From Pseudomonas sp. SCB32 (GTDB lineage: Bacteria > Pseudomonadota > Gammaproteobacteria > Pseudomonadales > Pseudomonadaceae), in NCBI RefSeq assembly GCF_009189165.1, contig NZ_CP045118.1, positions 5,642,001 to 5,706,000 of the forward strand: a stretch of 64,000 bases of DNA, given 5' to 3'. Positions 29,725 through 41,450 of this stretch are shown here, in pieces. The notes beneath the pieces are model-generated. The model was not told where the DNA came from. It worked only from the letters and a program-made list of their open reading frames with translations, and did no database searches. Numbering within the stretch: the first letter of the stretch is position 1; each line of letters opens with the position of its first letter. A program made the translations under genes and the position numbers.

Positions 29725-30789
29725 TCAGTTGACCTTCGCTTCCAGCTCACCTTTGGCGTAGCGCTGGAACATGCCTTCCAGGGAGATCGGCTTGATCTTG
29801 GAGGCGTGGCCGGCGGTGCCGAAGGCTTCGTAGCGGGCGATGCAGACATCGCGCATGGCTTCGACGGTCTTCGCGAAGTATTTGCGCGGGTCGAACTCGC
29901 TCGGGTTCTTCGCCAGGAAGCGACGGATGGCGCCAGTGGAGGCCAGACGCAGGTCGGTGTCGATGTTCACCTTGCGCACGCCGTACTTGATGCCTTCGAC
30001 GATTTCCTCGACCGGAACACCGTAGGTTTCCGGAATTTCGCCGCCGAATTCGTTGATGATCGCCAGCCAGTCCTGCGGGACGGATGACGAACCGTGCATC
30101 ACCAGGTGGGTGCCCGGAATGCGCGCATGGATCGCCTTGATGCGGTCGATGGCGAGGATGTCACCGGTCGGCGGCTTGGTGAACTTGTAGGCGCCGTGGC
30201 TAGTGCCGATGGCAATCGCCAGGGCGTCGACCTGGGTCTTCTTCACGAAGTCGGCGGCTTCTTCCGGATCGGTCAGCAGCTGGCTGTGGTCCAGCACGCC
30301 TTCCGCGCCAACGCCGTCTTCCTCGCCGGCCATGCCGGTTTCCAGGGAGCCCAGGCAGCCCAGCTCACCTTCCACGGACACGCCGCAGGCGTGGGCGAAG
30401 GCAACGGTCTGCTGGGTCACGCGGACGTTGTACTCGTAGTCGGCCGGGGTCTTGCCGTCTTCCTTCAGCGAGCCGTCCATCATCACCGAACTGAAGCCCA
30501 GCTGGATGGAGCGCTGACAGACGTCAGGGCTGGTGCCGTGGTCCTGGTGCATGCACACCGGGATGTGCGGGAATTCTTCGATGGCCGCGAGGATCAGGTG
30601 ACGCAGGAAGGGCGCACCGGCGTATTTGCGAGCGCCGGCGGAGGCCTGCACGATCACCGGGGAGTCGGTCTTGTCGGCCGCTTCCATGATGGCGCGCATC
30701 TGCTCGAGGTTGTTGACGTTGAAGGCCGGAACGCCGTAGCCGAACTCGGCGGCGTGATCCAGCATTTGGCGCATGCTGATGAGTGCCAT
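29725..30789 (-). CDS. fba: Fructose-1,6-bisphosphate aldolase, class II
   Basis: 354 residues of the CbbA/Fba class II type. The zinc-site histidine and catalytic Asp are in [30 protein letters not shown] and the late [10 protein letters not shown] are further zinc/phosphate-site elements. It splits or makes fructose-1,6-bisphosphate. In Pseudomonas, which lacks phosphofructokinase, it works mainly toward gluconeogenesis. It forms a row with a small lipoprotein gene, pgk, epd and tkt, all on the minus strand. SD GGGAG upstream. Confidence 0.95.
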   Translation of the reverse strand: MALISMRQMLDHAAEFGYGVPAFNVNNLEQMRAIMEAADKTDSPVIVQASAGARKYAGAPFLRHLILAAIEEFPHIPVCMHQDHGTSPDVCQRSIQLGFSSVMMDGSLKEDGKTPADYEYNVRVTQQTVAFAHACGVSVEGELGCLGSLETGMAGEEDGVGAEGVLDHSQLLTDPEEAADFVKKTQVDALAIAIGTSHGAYKFTKPPTGDILAIDRIKAIHARIPGTHLVMHGSSSVPQDWLAIINEFGGEIPETYGVPVEEIVEGIKYGVRKVNIDTDLRLASTGAIRRFLAKNPSEFDPRKYFAKTVEAMRDVCIARYEAFGTAGHASKIKPISLEGMFQRYAKGELEAKVN

Positions 30790-30894
30790 GGTTTTCGCTT
30801 CTCCCAGAAGTCGGGCTCGTTCAGTTATTCAAAAGCCTGCCCCAGGGGCAGGCGGTGTTCAAGTGCCCTGGCCGTGGCCAAGACAGTCGGCGCG

Positions 30895-31230
30895 TCAGCG
30901 CGCCTTGCAACCTCGGCCGATGAGATCGTTGCTCTCGACCCAGTAGATCAGTCCCTGCTCGCCGGTAATGCTGAATCCGACCAGTCCGTCACTATAGAAA
31001 GCGCCGGCTCCGCCGGGTTCCTCCTCCAGGTGATGAACCACGTCATCCTCGCCCAGACGCAGGTCGACCACCGACTTGCTCACGTCCACGTAACGCCAGA
31101 TGACTTCGGCCTGGCTGTCGCAGGTCCAGCGATTCCAGCCGTCCTCTTTGCCACCGGCACCGCCGGACGAATGGCTAGAGCATCCCGCAACCAGCGACAG
31201 CGCGAAGGCCGGGACAACATAACGCAGCAT
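30895..31230 (-). CDS. Small lipoprotein with MliC-like (lysozyme inhibitor) domain
   Basis: 111 residues from ATG 31230. The lipobox is L-V-A-G-C, followed by a Ser/Gly spacer. The domain begins WTCDSQAEVIWRYVD and includes AGAFYSDGLVGFSITGEQ and a final Cys (RGCKAR). The order and spacing are like the eight-stranded barrel of membrane-bound C-type lysozyme inhibitors. The expected Ser of the SGxxY signature is Ala here, and the lysine after the loop is Thr, so inhibitory function is doubtful. It is wedged between pgk and fba. Confidence 0.55.
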   Translation of the reverse strand: MLRYVVPAFALSLVAGCSSHSSGGAGGKEDGWNRWTCDSQAEVIWRYVDVSKSVVDLRLGEDDVVHHLEEEPGGAGAFYSDGLVGFSITGEQGLIYWVESNDLIGRGCKAR

Positions 31231-31391
31231 CGGGCGACTCTCCCTTGAGGCGGCATACCCGCCGAGTATCCAATGCACCAGCTTGCCCGCCCCACCGCAG
31301 GAACGCCAGCGCCGCCCAGGATCAGACAAGGGCGGCGCTGTACGGATGGGAGCGCATCGACTGTTCGCCGCCGCTCTCGTCGGCGAACGTC

Positions 31392-32555
31392 TTATGCCTT
31401 GGCGCGCTGCTCCAGCACTTCGACGGCCGGCAGGACCTTGCCCTCGACGAACTCGAGGAAGGCACCACCACCGGTAGAAATGTAGGAGATCTGCTCACCG
31501 ATGCCGTACTTGTCGATGGCAGCCAGGGTGTCGCCACCGCCGGCAATGCTGAAGGCGGAGCCTTCGGCGATGGCCTTGGCCAGGGTCTTGGTGCCTTCGC
31601 CGAACTGGTCGAACTCGAATACGCCCACCGGACCGTTCCACAGGATGGTCTTGGAGGTCTTCAGCAGCTCGGCGAACTGGGCGGCGGTCTTCGGACCGAT
31701 GTCCAGGATCATGTCGTCGTCGGCCACGTCAGCGATGTCCTTGACGGTCGCAACGGCGCTCTCGGCGAACTCCTTGGCAACCACCACGTCGACCGGCAGC
31801 GGCACGCTGACCTTGGCGGCGATGGCCTTGGCGGTGTCGACCAGATCAGCCTCGTACAGCGACTTGCCGACCTTGTGACCGGCCGCGGCGAGGAAGGTGT
31901 TGGCGATGCCGCCACCGACGATCAGCTGGTCGCAGATCAGCGCCAGGCTGTTCAGCACATCGAGCTTGGTGGAGACCTTGGAACCGGCAACGATGGCTGC
32001 CATCGGGCGTGCCGGGTTGCCCAGGGCCTTGCCCAGGGCTTCCAGTTCGGCGGCCAGCAGCGGGCCGGCCGCGGCGACCTTGGCGAACTTGGCCACGCCA
32101 TGGGTCGAACCCTCGGCGCGGTGGGCGGTGCCGAAGGCGTCCATGACGAACACGTCGCACAGGGCGGCGTATTGCCGGGCCAGCTCGTCGGCGTTCTTCT
32201 TCTCGCCCTTGTTGAAGCGCACGTTCTCGAACAGCACGACTTCACCCGGCTTCACTTCGACGCCGCCCAGGTAGTCCTTGACCAGCGGCACGGCGCGGCC
32301 CAGGGCCTTGGACAGGTAGTCGGCGACCGGCTGCAGGCTGTTCTCTTCGGAGTATTCGCCCTCGGTCGGGCGCCCCAGGTGCGAGCAGACCATCACCGCC
32401 GCGCCTTTTTCCAGGGCCAGCTTGATGGTCGGCAGCGAGGCCAGGATGCGCGCGTCGCTCTTGACCACACCGTCCTTCACCGGAACGTTGAGGTCTTCGC
32501 GGATCAGTACGCGCTTACCTTGGAGGTCGAGGTCGGTCATCTTCAACACGGTCAT
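31392..32555 (-). CDS. pgk: Phosphoglycerate kinase
   Basis: 387 residues, the Pseudomonas length. N-domain substrate site: [21 protein letters not shown] and [10 protein letters not shown]. Nucleotide-domain: [23 protein letters not shown] and the late GGGDTLAA. It interconverts 1,3-bisphosphoglycerate and 3-phosphoglycerate with ADP/ATP. It lies 28 bases downstream of epd and is probably co-transcribed with it. Confidence 0.97.
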   Translation of the reverse strand: MTVLKMTDLDLQGKRVLIREDLNVPVKDGVVKSDARILASLPTIKLALEKGAAVMVCSHLGRPTEGEYSEENSLQPVADYLSKALGRAVPLVKDYLGGVEVKPGEVVLFENVRFNKGEKKNADELARQYAALCDVFVMDAFGTAHRAEGSTHGVAKFAKVAAAGPLLAAELEALGKALGNPARPMAAIVAGSKVSTKLDVLNSLALICDQLIVGGGIANTFLAAAGHKVGKSLYEADLVDTAKAIAAKVSVPLPVDVVVAKEFAESAVATVKDIADVADDDMILDIGPKTAAQFAELLKTSKTILWNGPVGVFEFDQFGEGTKTLAKAIAEGSAFSIAGGGDTLAAIDKYGIGEQISYISTGGGAFLEFVEGKVLPAVEVLEQRAKA

Positions 32556-32583
32556 GACAGTCAGTCCTGTTGGGGCTGTTTGA

Positions 32584-33630
32584 TTAACGTTCGGTAGCGG
32601 CGACCCGCAGGTAGTGGCCTGCGGTGTCGAGCATGCGGTTGGCGAACCCCCACTCGTTATCGAACCAGGCCAGCACGTTCACCAGGCGGGGGCCGGAAAC
32701 GCGGGTCTGGCTGCCATCGACGATGGCCGAGTGCGGGTCATGATTGAAATCGCAGCTGGCGTGGGGCAGCTCGGTGTACGCCAGCAGGCCCTTCAGGGGG
32801 CCTTCGGTGGCGGCCTGGCGCAGCACGCGGTTGATCTCCTGCGCAGTGGTGTCGCGCGAGACCTGCAGCGTGATGTCCAGCGCCGAGACGTTTACCGTCG
32901 GCACCCGAATGGCTTTGGCCTGGATTCGCCCGGCGAGTTCCGGTAGCAGGCGTTCGATACCGCGCGCCAGACCAGTGGACACCGGAATCACCGACTGGAA
33001 GGCCGAGCGCGTGCGGCGCAGGTCTTCGTGGTGATAGGCGTCGATAACCGGCTGGTCGTTCATCGCCGAGTGGATGGTAGTGATCGACACGTACTCGATG
33101 CCCAGCGCCTCGTTCAGCAGCTTGAGCAGCGGCACGCTGCAGTTGGTGGTGCACGACGCGTTGGACACCAGCTTCTCGGCGCCGGTCAGGCCCTGCTGAT
33201 TGATGCCAAAGACCACCGTGGCGTCGATATCCGTCTCGCTGGCCATGGGCTGCGAGAACAGCACGCGCGGCGCACCAGCGGCCAGGAATCGCTCGCCATC
33301 GGCACGGGTGTGGTAGACGCCGGAGCACTCCAGCACCAGGTCGACGTCCAGCGCGCGCCAGTCGATGGCCTCGGGTGTCGCCTCGCGGAACACCTTCACG
33401 CACTCGCCGCCAACATGCAGACAGCCGTCATCCACGCTCACCTCGCCGGGGAAGCGGCCGTGGGTGGAGTCGAAGCGGGTCAGGTATTCCAGGCTGGCGA
33501 GGTCCGCCAGATCGTTCAACGCGACGATGGAGAAATCAGCCTTCGCGCCGCGCTCGTGCAGGGCACGGAACACGCAGCGGCCGATTCGGCCATAACCATT
33601 GAGGGCAACTCGGTAAGGGCGCTTGGACAT
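32584..33630 (-). CDS. epd: D-erythrose-4-phosphate dehydrogenase
   Basis: 348 residues of the GAPDH fold: NAD site [17 protein letters not shown] and catalytic C in SNASCTTNC. Epd rather than Gap is preferred because of its place between tkt (makes erythrose-4-P) and pgk, as in E. coli and other pseudomonads, and the [10 protein letters not shown] segment. It oxidises erythrose-4-phosphate for pyridoxal phosphate synthesis. A GAPDH activity cannot be excluded from sequence alone. Confidence 0.9.
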   Translation of the reverse strand: MSKRPYRVALNGYGRIGRCVFRALHERGAKADFSIVALNDLADLASLEYLTRFDSTHGRFPGEVSVDDGCLHVGGECVKVFREATPEAIDWRALDVDLVLECSGVYHTRADGERFLAAGAPRVLFSQPMASETDIDATVVFGINQQGLTGAEKLVSNASCTTNCSVPLLKLLNEALGIEYVSITTIHSAMNDQPVIDAYHHEDLRRTRSAFQSVIPVSTGLARGIERLLPELAGRIQAKAIRVPTVNVSALDITLQVSRDTTAQEINRVLRQAATEGPLKGLLAYTELPHASCDFNHDPHSAIVDGSQTRVSGPRLVNVLAWFDNEWGFANRMLDTAGHYLRVAATER

Positions 33631-33649
33631 TGTTATCCCTTGGTGATCT

Positions 33650-33712
33650 TCGTAGGAGCGAGCTTGCTCGCGAAGGAGTTTGCCCGGTTCGCGAGCAAGC
33701 TCGCTCCTACGA
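33650..33712. repeat. REP pair, type A
   Basis: Two 25-base arms, 33650-33674 and 33688-33712, are perfect reverse complements around a 13-base spacer. Same family as 8879-8947. It separates tkt from epd and could modulate 3' processing of the tkt message. Confidence 0.88.
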
Positions 33713-33720
33713 GAGCCGGA

Positions 33721-35718
33721 TCAGGCGTCGAGCAGCTCGGCGGCCACTTCCAGCAGGTTCTCGACGGTGAAGCCGAAATGCTCGAAGAGGGCGGCGGCCG
33801 GTGCCGATTCGCCGAAGGTGGTCATGCCGATCACGCGGCCTTCCAGGCCCACGTACTTGTACCAATAGTCGGCATGGGCAGCTTCGATGGCGATGCGCGC
33901 TCCGACCTGCACCGGTAGCACGGCCTGCTTGTAGCCGGCGTCCTGCTGGTCGAACACGCTGGTGGATGGCATGGAAACCACGCGCACCTTGCGGCCTTCG
34001 GCGCTGAGCTTGTCGAACGCTTGCACGGCCAGGCCGACTTCGGAGCCGGTGGCGATGAGGATCAGTTCCGGCTCGCCGTCGCAGTCCTTGAGCACGTAGC
34101 CACCGCGAGCCACGTCGGCCAGCTGGGCGGCGTCACGGGCCTGGTGCGGCAGGTTCTGGCGGGAGAACACCAGCGCGGACGGGCCGTCGGCGCGTTCGAT
34201 GGAGTGCTTCCAGGCCACCGCGGATTCCACGGCATCGGCCGGGCGCCAGGTGTCCAGGTTCGGGGTCATGCGCAGGCTGGCCAGCTGCTCGATCGGCTGG
34301 TGGGTCGGGCCGTCTTCGCCCAGACCGATGGAGTCGTGGGTGAACACGTACAGCACGCGTTGCTTCATCAGGGCGGACATGCGTACCGCGTTGCGGGCGT
34401 ATTCCATGAAGATCAGGAAGGTCGCGCCGTAGGGGATGAAGCCGCCATGCAGGGCCACGCCGTTCATGATGGCGCTCATGCCGAACTCGCGCACGCCATA
34501 GAACATGTAGTTGCCGCCGGCATCTTCGGCGCTCACGCCCTTGCAGCCCTTCCACAGGGTCAGGTTGGAGCCGGCCAGGTCAGCCGAGCCGCCGAGGAAT
34601 TCCGGCAGCAGCGGGCCGAAGGCATTCAGCGCGTTCTGGCTGGCCTTGCGGCTGGCGATGGTTTCGCCCTTGCCAGCGACTTCGGCGACATAGGCGGCGG
34701 CCTTCTCGGCGAAGTCGGCCGGCAGCTCACCGGCAACGCGACGCAGGAATTCCGCAGCCAGTTCCGGGTGCGCGGCCTGGTAGGCGGCGAAGCGCTGGTT
34801 CCACTCGTTCTCGTGGCTGGCGCCGGCTTCCTTGGCGCTCCACTCGGCGTAGATTTCGGCCGGGACTTCGAACGGGCCGTGGTTCCAGCCCAGCGCGGCG
34901 CGGGTGGCGGCGATTTCGTCGTTGCCCAGCGGAGCGCCGTGGCACTCTTCCTTGCCCTGCTTGTTCGGCGAGCCGAAACCGATCACGGTCTTGCAGCAGA
35001 TCAGGGTCGGCACATCGCTCTTGCGGGCGGTGTCGATGGCGGTCTTGATCTCGTCGGCGTCATGGCCGTCGACGTTGCGGATCACCTGCCAGCCGTAGGC
35101 TTCGAAGCGCTTCGGGGTGTCGTCGGTGAACCAGCCCTCGACTTCGCCGTCGATGGAGATGCCGTTGTCGTCGTAGAAGGCGATCAGCTTGTTCAGGCGC
35201 AGGGTACCGGCCAGCGAAGCCACCTCGTGGGAGATGCCTTCCATCATGCAGCCGTCGCCCAGGAAGGCGTAGGTGAAGTGGTCGACGATGGCGTGGCCGT
35301 CGCGGTTGAACTGCGCGCCCAGCACCTTCTCGGCCAGCGCCATGCCCACGGCATTGGCGATGCCCTGGCCCAGCGGGCCGGTGGTGGTCTCGATGCCGGC
35401 GGTGTAGCCGTACTCCGGGTGGCCCGGGGTGCGCGAGCCCATCTGGCGGAAGCTCTTCAAGTCATCGACGGTGACGTCGTAGCCGGTCAGGTGCAGCAGC
35501 GAGTAGATCAGCATCGAGCCGTGGCCGTTGGACAGCACGAAGCGGTCGCGGTCGGCCCACTGCGGGTTGCTCGGGTTGTGCTTGAGGTAGTCGCGCCAGA
35601 GGACTTCGGCGATATCCGCCATACCCATGGGGGCACCGGGGTGGCCGCTGTTGGCTTTCTGGACGGCGTCCATGCTCAGTGCGCGGATGGCATTGGCTCG
35701 CTCACGACGGCTGGGCAT
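33721..35718 (-). CDS. tkt: Transketolase
   Basis: 665 residues from ATG 35718 ([20 protein letters not shown]) with AGGAG upstream. A longer frame to 35913 is rejected. The thiamine-diphosphate motif is GDGCMMEG plus the following N-x-ending segment. The substrate phosphate loops and [19 protein letters not shown] in the Pyr domain are clear. It moves two-carbon units between pentose and hexose phosphates and provides erythrose-4-phosphate to aroB's pathway and to Epd next door. Matches remembered tktA (PA0548). Confidence 0.97.
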   Translation of the reverse strand: MPSRRERANAIRALSMDAVQKANSGHPGAPMGMADIAEVLWRDYLKHNPSNPQWADRDRFVLSNGHGSMLIYSLLHLTGYDVTVDDLKSFRQMGSRTPGHPEYGYTAGIETTTGPLGQGIANAVGMALAEKVLGAQFNRDGHAIVDHFTYAFLGDGCMMEGISHEVASLAGTLRLNKLIAFYDDNGISIDGEVEGWFTDDTPKRFEAYGWQVIRNVDGHDADEIKTAIDTARKSDVPTLICCKTVIGFGSPNKQGKEECHGAPLGNDEIAATRAALGWNHGPFEVPAEIYAEWSAKEAGASHENEWNQRFAAYQAAHPELAAEFLRRVAGELPADFAEKAAAYVAEVAGKGETIASRKASQNALNAFGPLLPEFLGGSADLAGSNLTLWKGCKGVSAEDAGGNYMFYGVREFGMSAIMNGVALHGGFIPYGATFLIFMEYARNAVRMSALMKQRVLYVFTHDSIGLGEDGPTHQPIEQLASLRMTPNLDTWRPADAVESAVAWKHSIERADGPSALVFSRQNLPHQARDAAQLADVARGGYVLKDCDGEPELILIATGSEVGLAVQAFDKLSAEGRKVRVVSMPSTSVFDQQDAGYKQAVLPVQVGARIAIEAAHADYWYKYVGLEGRVIGMTTFGESAPAAALFEHFGFTVENLLEVAAELLDA

Positions 35719-35879
35719 CGCTGAATCTCCTGCGGGGGCTGCTTCGAAAGATCGAAGGGATGAAAAAGGCCAGCATTTTCGCCCAGCCAGGCCCCGCGGG
35801 GCAATGACAGATCGGCAGAAGCCTGATGCAGGGCACCCGGCCGGGTCGCCCAACTGATCAAAAACCGTCCATCCGGCAA

Positions 35880-35897
35880 TATCAAAACTTTTTGATA
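35880..35897. promoter_or_regulatory. Palindromic operator TATCAA-N6-TTGATA before the ArsR-methyltransferase gene
   Basis: TATCAA (35880-35885) and TTGATA (35892-35897) are perfectly symmetric, with AACTTT between. It lies 6 bases upstream of the proposed -35 box of the regulator. Symmetry, AT-richness and place are what an ArsR-family dimer would use for autoregulation. Confidence 0.5.
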
Positions 35898-35903
35898 CAG
35901 CTA

Positions 35904-35932
35904 TTGCCCACACTTTGACCCACGACTAGACT
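35904..35932 (+). promoter_or_regulatory. Candidate promoter of the ArsR-methyltransferase / metK unit
   Basis: TTGCCC (35904-35909), 17-base spacer, TAGACT (35927-35932). The start point would fall at ~35939-35940, two or three bases before the ATG at 35942. This predicts an almost leaderless mRNA, in agreement with the lack of any SD. Confidence 0.4.
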
Positions 35933-35941
35933 TCGCAACCC

Positions 35942-36943
35942 ATGAGCCTGCGCCTGCCCGAAATCCGCCACGACGACTGCGACCAGCTGGCTGCCCTGTG
36001 CAAGGCCGGCGGCGATCCGCTGCGGCTGAACGTCCTTCGGGTGCTGGCCAACGATTCGTTCGGCGTGCTGGAACTGGCGCATATCTTCGGCGTTCGCCAA
36101 TCAGGCATGAGCCACCATCTTAAGGTGCTGGCCCAGGCCGGCCTGGTAGCCACCCGCCGCGAAGGCAATGCGATCTTCTATCGCCGCGCCCTGCCCCAGG
36201 GCGAAAGCCTGGGGGGAACGCTGCACGGTGCACTGCTCGAAGAAGTGGACGAACTGCCACTGCCGGACGACGTCAGCGCCCGTATCGATGGCGTGCACGC
36301 TCAGCGTGCCACTGTCAGCCGTGACTACTTCGCCCGCAGCGCGGAGAAGTTCCAGGCGACCCAGGACCTGATCGCAGGACTGCCGCAATACCGCGAAAGC
36401 GTGCTGGCGCTGCTCGATGCCCTGAGCTTCACCCCTGGCGCCACGGCGCTGGAAGTCGGTCCCGGCGACGGCGGATTCCTCCCCGAACTGGCCCGGCGTT
36501 TCGATCAGGTCACGGCGCTGGACAACAGCGAGACTATGCTCGAGATGGCGCGGCAACGCTGCGCCAGCGAAGGCTTGAACAATGTCCGGCTGCGGCTGGG
36601 CGACGCCCTGCAGGATGTCGACGACGCGGCAGACTGCGTGGTGCTGAACATGGTGCTGCATCACTTCGCCGCACCGGCCGAGGCCGTGAAACAGCTGGCC
36701 CACCTGGTCAAACCCGGTGGCAGCCTGCTGGTGACCGAACTCTGCAGCCATGACCAGAGCTGGGCCCGCGAGGCCTGTGGTGATCTCTGGCTGGGGTTCG
36801 AACAGGAAGACCTGGCCCGTTGGGCCGACGCCGCCGGACTCGCGTCCGGCGAAAGTGTGTACATCGGTTTACGTAATGGCTTTCAGATCCAGGTGCGGCA
36901 CTTCGCCAAGCCGGATTCGCGAAGCGTCCTCACCCACCGGTAA
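35942..36943 (+). CDS. ArsR-family regulator fused to a SAM-methyltransferase domain (SahR-like)
   Basis: 333 residues. Residues ~10-90 form an ArsR winged helix (DPLRLNVLRVL, ELAHIFGVRQSGMSHHLKVL) without obvious metal-binding cysteines in the recognition helix. A class I methyltransferase domain follows from ~140 (ALEVGPGDGGFLPELARRF, then LNMVLHHFAAPAEAV). Fusions of this kind include SahR regulators, whose methyltransferase-like domain senses SAH and which control methionine-cycle genes. The gene precedes metK by 17 bases on the same strand, fitting such a role. By memory this is PA0547. Whether the domain still methylates is unknown. Confidence 0.8.
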   Translation: MSLRLPEIRHDDCDQLAALCKAGGDPLRLNVLRVLANDSFGVLELAHIFGVRQSGMSHHLKVLAQAGLVATRREGNAIFYRRALPQGESLGGTLHGALLEEVDELPLPDDVSARIDGVHAQRATVSRDYFARSAEKFQATQDLIAGLPQYRESVLALLDALSFTPGATALEVGPGDGGFLPELARRFDQVTALDNSETMLEMARQRCASEGLNNVRLRLGDALQDVDDAADCVVLNMVLHHFAAPAEAVKQLAHLVKPGGSLLVTELCSHDQSWAREACGDLWLGFEQEDLARWADAAGLASGESVYIGLRNGFQIQVRHFAKPDSRSVLTHR

Positions 36944-36960
36944 ATGATAGGAACCGTTAG

Positions 36961-38151
36961 ATGAGCGAATACTCTGTTTTCACCTCCGAATCCGTCTCCG
37001 AAGGCCATCCGGACAAGATCGCGGACCAGATTTCCGATGCGGTGCTCGACGCCATCATCGCCAAGGACAAGTACGCCCGCGTGGCCTGCGAAACCCTGGT
37101 GAAGACCGGTGTGGCCATCATCGCCGGTGAAGTCACCACCTCCGCCTGGGTCGACCTGGAAGAGCTGGTGCGCAAGGTCATCATCGACATCGGCTACAAC
37201 AGCTCCGACGTCGGCTTCGACGGCGCCACCTGCGGCGTGCTGAACATCATCGGCAAGCAGTCGGTGGACATCAACCAGGGTGTCGACCGCGCCAAGCCGG
37301 AAGACCAGGGCGCTGGCGACCAGGGCCTGATGTTCGGCTACGCCAGCAACGAAACCGACGTGCTGATGCCCGCGCCGATCTGCTTCTCCCACCGTCTGGT
37401 GGAGCGCCAGGCCGAGGCCCGCAAGTCCGGCCTGCTGCCGTGGCTGCGCCCGGACGCCAAGTCCCAGGTCACCTGCCGCTACGAAGGTGGCAAAGTCGTC
37501 GGCATCGACGCCATCGTGCTGTCCACCCAGCACAACCCTGAGGTCAGCTACAAGGACCTGCGCGAAGGCGTGATGGAGCTGATCATCAAGCACGTGCTGC
37601 CGGCCGAGCTGCTGCACAAGGACACCCAGTTCCACATCAACCCGACCGGCAACTTCGTGATCGGCGGCCCGGTGGGCGACTGCGGCCTGACCGGCCGCAA
37701 GATCATCGTCGACTCCTACGGCGGCATGGCCCGTCACGGCGGCGGCGCCTTCTCCGGCAAGGACCCGTCCAAGGTCGACCGTTCCGCGGCCTATGCCGGC
37801 CGCTACGTGGCCAAGAACATCGTCGCCGCCGGCCTTGCCGAGCGTTGCGAGATCCAGGTGTCCTACGCCATCGGCGTGGCCCAGCCGACCTCCATCTCGA
37901 TCAACACCTTCGGCACCGGCAAGATCGGCGACGACAAGATCATCCAACTGGTCCGCGAGCACTTCGACCTGCGCCCGTACGCGATCACCAAGATGCTCGA
38001 CCTGCTGCACCCGATGTACCAGCCGACCGCGGCCTACGGCCACTTCGGTCGCAACCCGTTCGAAATGACCTACGGCGACGACACCTTCACCGCCTTCACC
38101 TGGGAGCGCACCGACAAGGCCGCCGCCCTGCGTGACGCTGCCGGCCTGTAA
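36961..38151 (+). CDS. metK: S-adenosylmethionine synthetase
   Basis: 396 residues. The Mg/ATP-binding opening is [17 protein letters not shown]. Later [19 protein letters not shown] and the glycine-rich loop mark the active site. It makes SAM from methionine and ATP, releasing phosphate and pyrophosphate. It is probably co-transcribed with the ArsR-methyltransferase gene just upstream. The SD (TAGGAA) precedes the ATG. A terminator follows 14 bases past the stop. Confidence 0.98.
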   Translation: MSEYSVFTSESVSEGHPDKIADQISDAVLDAIIAKDKYARVACETLVKTGVAIIAGEVTTSAWVDLEELVRKVIIDIGYNSSDVGFDGATCGVLNIIGKQSVDINQGVDRAKPEDQGAGDQGLMFGYASNETDVLMPAPICFSHRLVERQAEARKSGLLPWLRPDAKSQVTCRYEGGKVVGIDAIVLSTQHNPEVSYKDLREGVMELIIKHVLPAELLHKDTQFHINPTGNFVIGGPVGDCGLTGRKIIVDSYGGMARHGGGAFSGKDPSKVDRSAAYAGRYVAKNIVAAGLAERCEIQVSYAIGVAQPTSISINTFGTGKIGDDKIIQLVREHFDLRPYAITKMLDLLHPMYQPTAAYGHFGRNPFEMTYGDDTFTAFTWERTDKAAALRDAAGL

Positions 38152-38164
38152 GGTCCGTCCTCGG

Positions 38165-38191
38165 AAAAGCCCCGCCCCGGCGGGGCTTTTT
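38165..38191 (+). terminator. Intrinsic terminator of metK
   Basis: AAAAGCCCCGC (38165-38175), loop CCCG, GCGGGGCTTTTT (38180-38191). Confidence 0.9.
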
Positions 38192-38271
38192 CGTTTCCGG
38201 CGTCCGACATTCCACGCTGAATGATCCGCGCGCTCCTCGGCCTCGTCCGGCCTGGGCTGCTTCTAGGCTGA

Positions 38272-39966
<1,695 letters not shown>

Positions 39967-39971
39967 AGCCT

Positions 39972-41276
39972 TCAGCGCATCCGGAACGCCTCTTGGTGGA
40001 AACGCCGGCGCGGCATGCCCTGCCGGTACAGGTCGCGCCGCAACAGCTCGGCCAGCCCCTGCGGGCCGCAGAACCAGACGCTCGGCCAGCGCCCTTGCGG
40101 GCCGGGTTGCAGTTCGAGATCGCTCGCCTGCAGACGGCCTTCGCTCTCGCTGTAGTGGATGCGCAGGTCGATGCGCGGCAACGTCCGGCACAGCTCGCGC
40201 AGACGACCCGCATAGATCGCATCCGAGGGTGCGCGCACGCAATACAGCAGGGTCACTTCCGGGCAGTCCTCGGGCTTGCCCTGCAGGGACTCCAGCCAGG
40301 CGAGGAAGGGCGTGACGCCGATCCCGCCAGCAATCCACACCTGTCGCCCACTCTTGTCGCGGCGAAAATCGAAGCGGCCGTAGGGCCCTTCCACCTTCAC
40401 CGGATCACCGACCTTCAAGCCATCCTGCAGGCGTTGTGTGTAGTCCCCCAGCGCCTTGATGCTGAAGCGCACCTCGCCGTTGCCACGGTCACCGCTGGAG
40501 AGGGTGAAGGGATGCTGCCCTTCCAGGCGATCACAGGTCAGGAAAGCAAACTGCCCGGCGCGATGCTGCCAGCGCCCCTGCAGCTGGCAGGTCACCTCGA
40601 GCATGCGTTCGCCGGGGCGCTCCACCGCCACCACGACGCCCTCGTGGGTGCGCTTGCGGCCGATCCGCCCACCCAGCGACCAGAGTGCGCACAGGCTGCC
40701 CACAGCCGCGCAGAGCGCCACCAGCCAGCCGATCGGCTGCGCCCAGTAGCCCGCCGGCGCCAGCACGACGCCGTGGAAGGCCAGCAGCAGATAGACCACC
40801 GCCAGGGTTTTGTGCACGTAGCGCCACAGGTGGTAGGGGAAGCGCTGCCAGAGCGTGATCACCAGCATCCCCGCCAGCAGCCAGGCGGACCATTCGCCCA
40901 GGTCCTTGGCCGAGCCACGGAACACGTCGAGGAAGGTCTCTGCCCGTGGCCCCTTGGCCGGCTTGGCGATGAACTCGGCCAGCAGCGGCCCGCCCAGTTC
41001 CATCAGGTAGTGCAGCAGCGCCAGCACGATGGCGAGGATGCCCGCCCACTTGTGCGCCTGGTACATGCGGTCCAGTCCGTCCAGCGGCCGCTCCAACCAT
41101 GCCGGGCGCACCGCCAGGAGCATGATCAGCGACATCAGGGCGAAGGCCGCGACGCCGGTGAAGAGAATGGCCTGCTTGCGGATGACCCAGATGTCCAGGG
41201 TGGCCGGCGGGTCGAGGAACAGGGCCAGACCAAAAACCGCCGCGACGGCGGCCAGGATGATCCAGATGAGTTTCAT
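39972..41276 (-). CDS. Ferric-reductase-like membrane oxidoreductase with FAD/NAD domain
   Basis: 434 residues. Six or more transmembrane helices fill residues 1-205, with histidines that would bind haem (YQAHKWAG, ALLHYLME, YVHKTLAV, LLAFHGVV). The C-terminal half is a ferredoxin-reductase module: FAD site HPFTLSSG, NAD site WIAGGIGVTPFLAWLESL, and the C-terminal WFCGPQGLAELL. It is expected to carry electrons from NAD(P)H across the inner membrane, for ferric iron or another acceptor. No siderophore genes are nearby. SD GGGAGGA precedes ATG 41276. Confidence 0.82.
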   Translation of the reverse strand: MKLIWIILAAVAAVFGLALFLDPPATLDIWVIRKQAILFTGVAAFALMSLIMLLAVRPAWLERPLDGLDRMYQAHKWAGILAIVLALLHYLMELGGPLLAEFIAKPAKGPRAETFLDVFRGSAKDLGEWSAWLLAGMLVITLWQRFPYHLWRYVHKTLAVVYLLLAFHGVVLAPAGYWAQPIGWLVALCAAVGSLCALWSLGGRIGRKRTHEGVVVAVERPGERMLEVTCQLQGRWQHRAGQFAFLTCDRLEGQHPFTLSSGDRGNGEVRFSIKALGDYTQRLQDGLKVGDPVKVEGPYGRFDFRRDKSGRQVWIAGGIGVTPFLAWLESLQGKPEDCPEVTLLYCVRAPSDAIYAGRLRELCRTLPRIDLRIHYSESEGRLQASDLELQPGPQGRWPSVWFCGPQGLAELLRRDLYRQGMPRRRFHQEAFRMR

Positions 41277-41450
41277 GGGGTCCTCCCAGACTACTTTTCC
41301 AAGCGAAAACTGAAGGATTCCTCTGAATCATCCCTTAATTTCGTACGGCAATTACTGCCTGACCGACCATGCCATGACACAGGTCAAGGGCTGGGCAATC
41401 CCGGCGCGCCGCGCGCAGAATGAACGCCCACCGATGCCCAGTGACCGACC

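Noticed and set aside
34021..35724. 567-codon plus-strand ORF over transketolase
   Set aside because: Antisense shadow of tkt, without an SD or a family.
40000..41423. 476-codon plus-strand ORF over the oxidoreductase
   Set aside because: Antisense shadow, His/Gln-rich.
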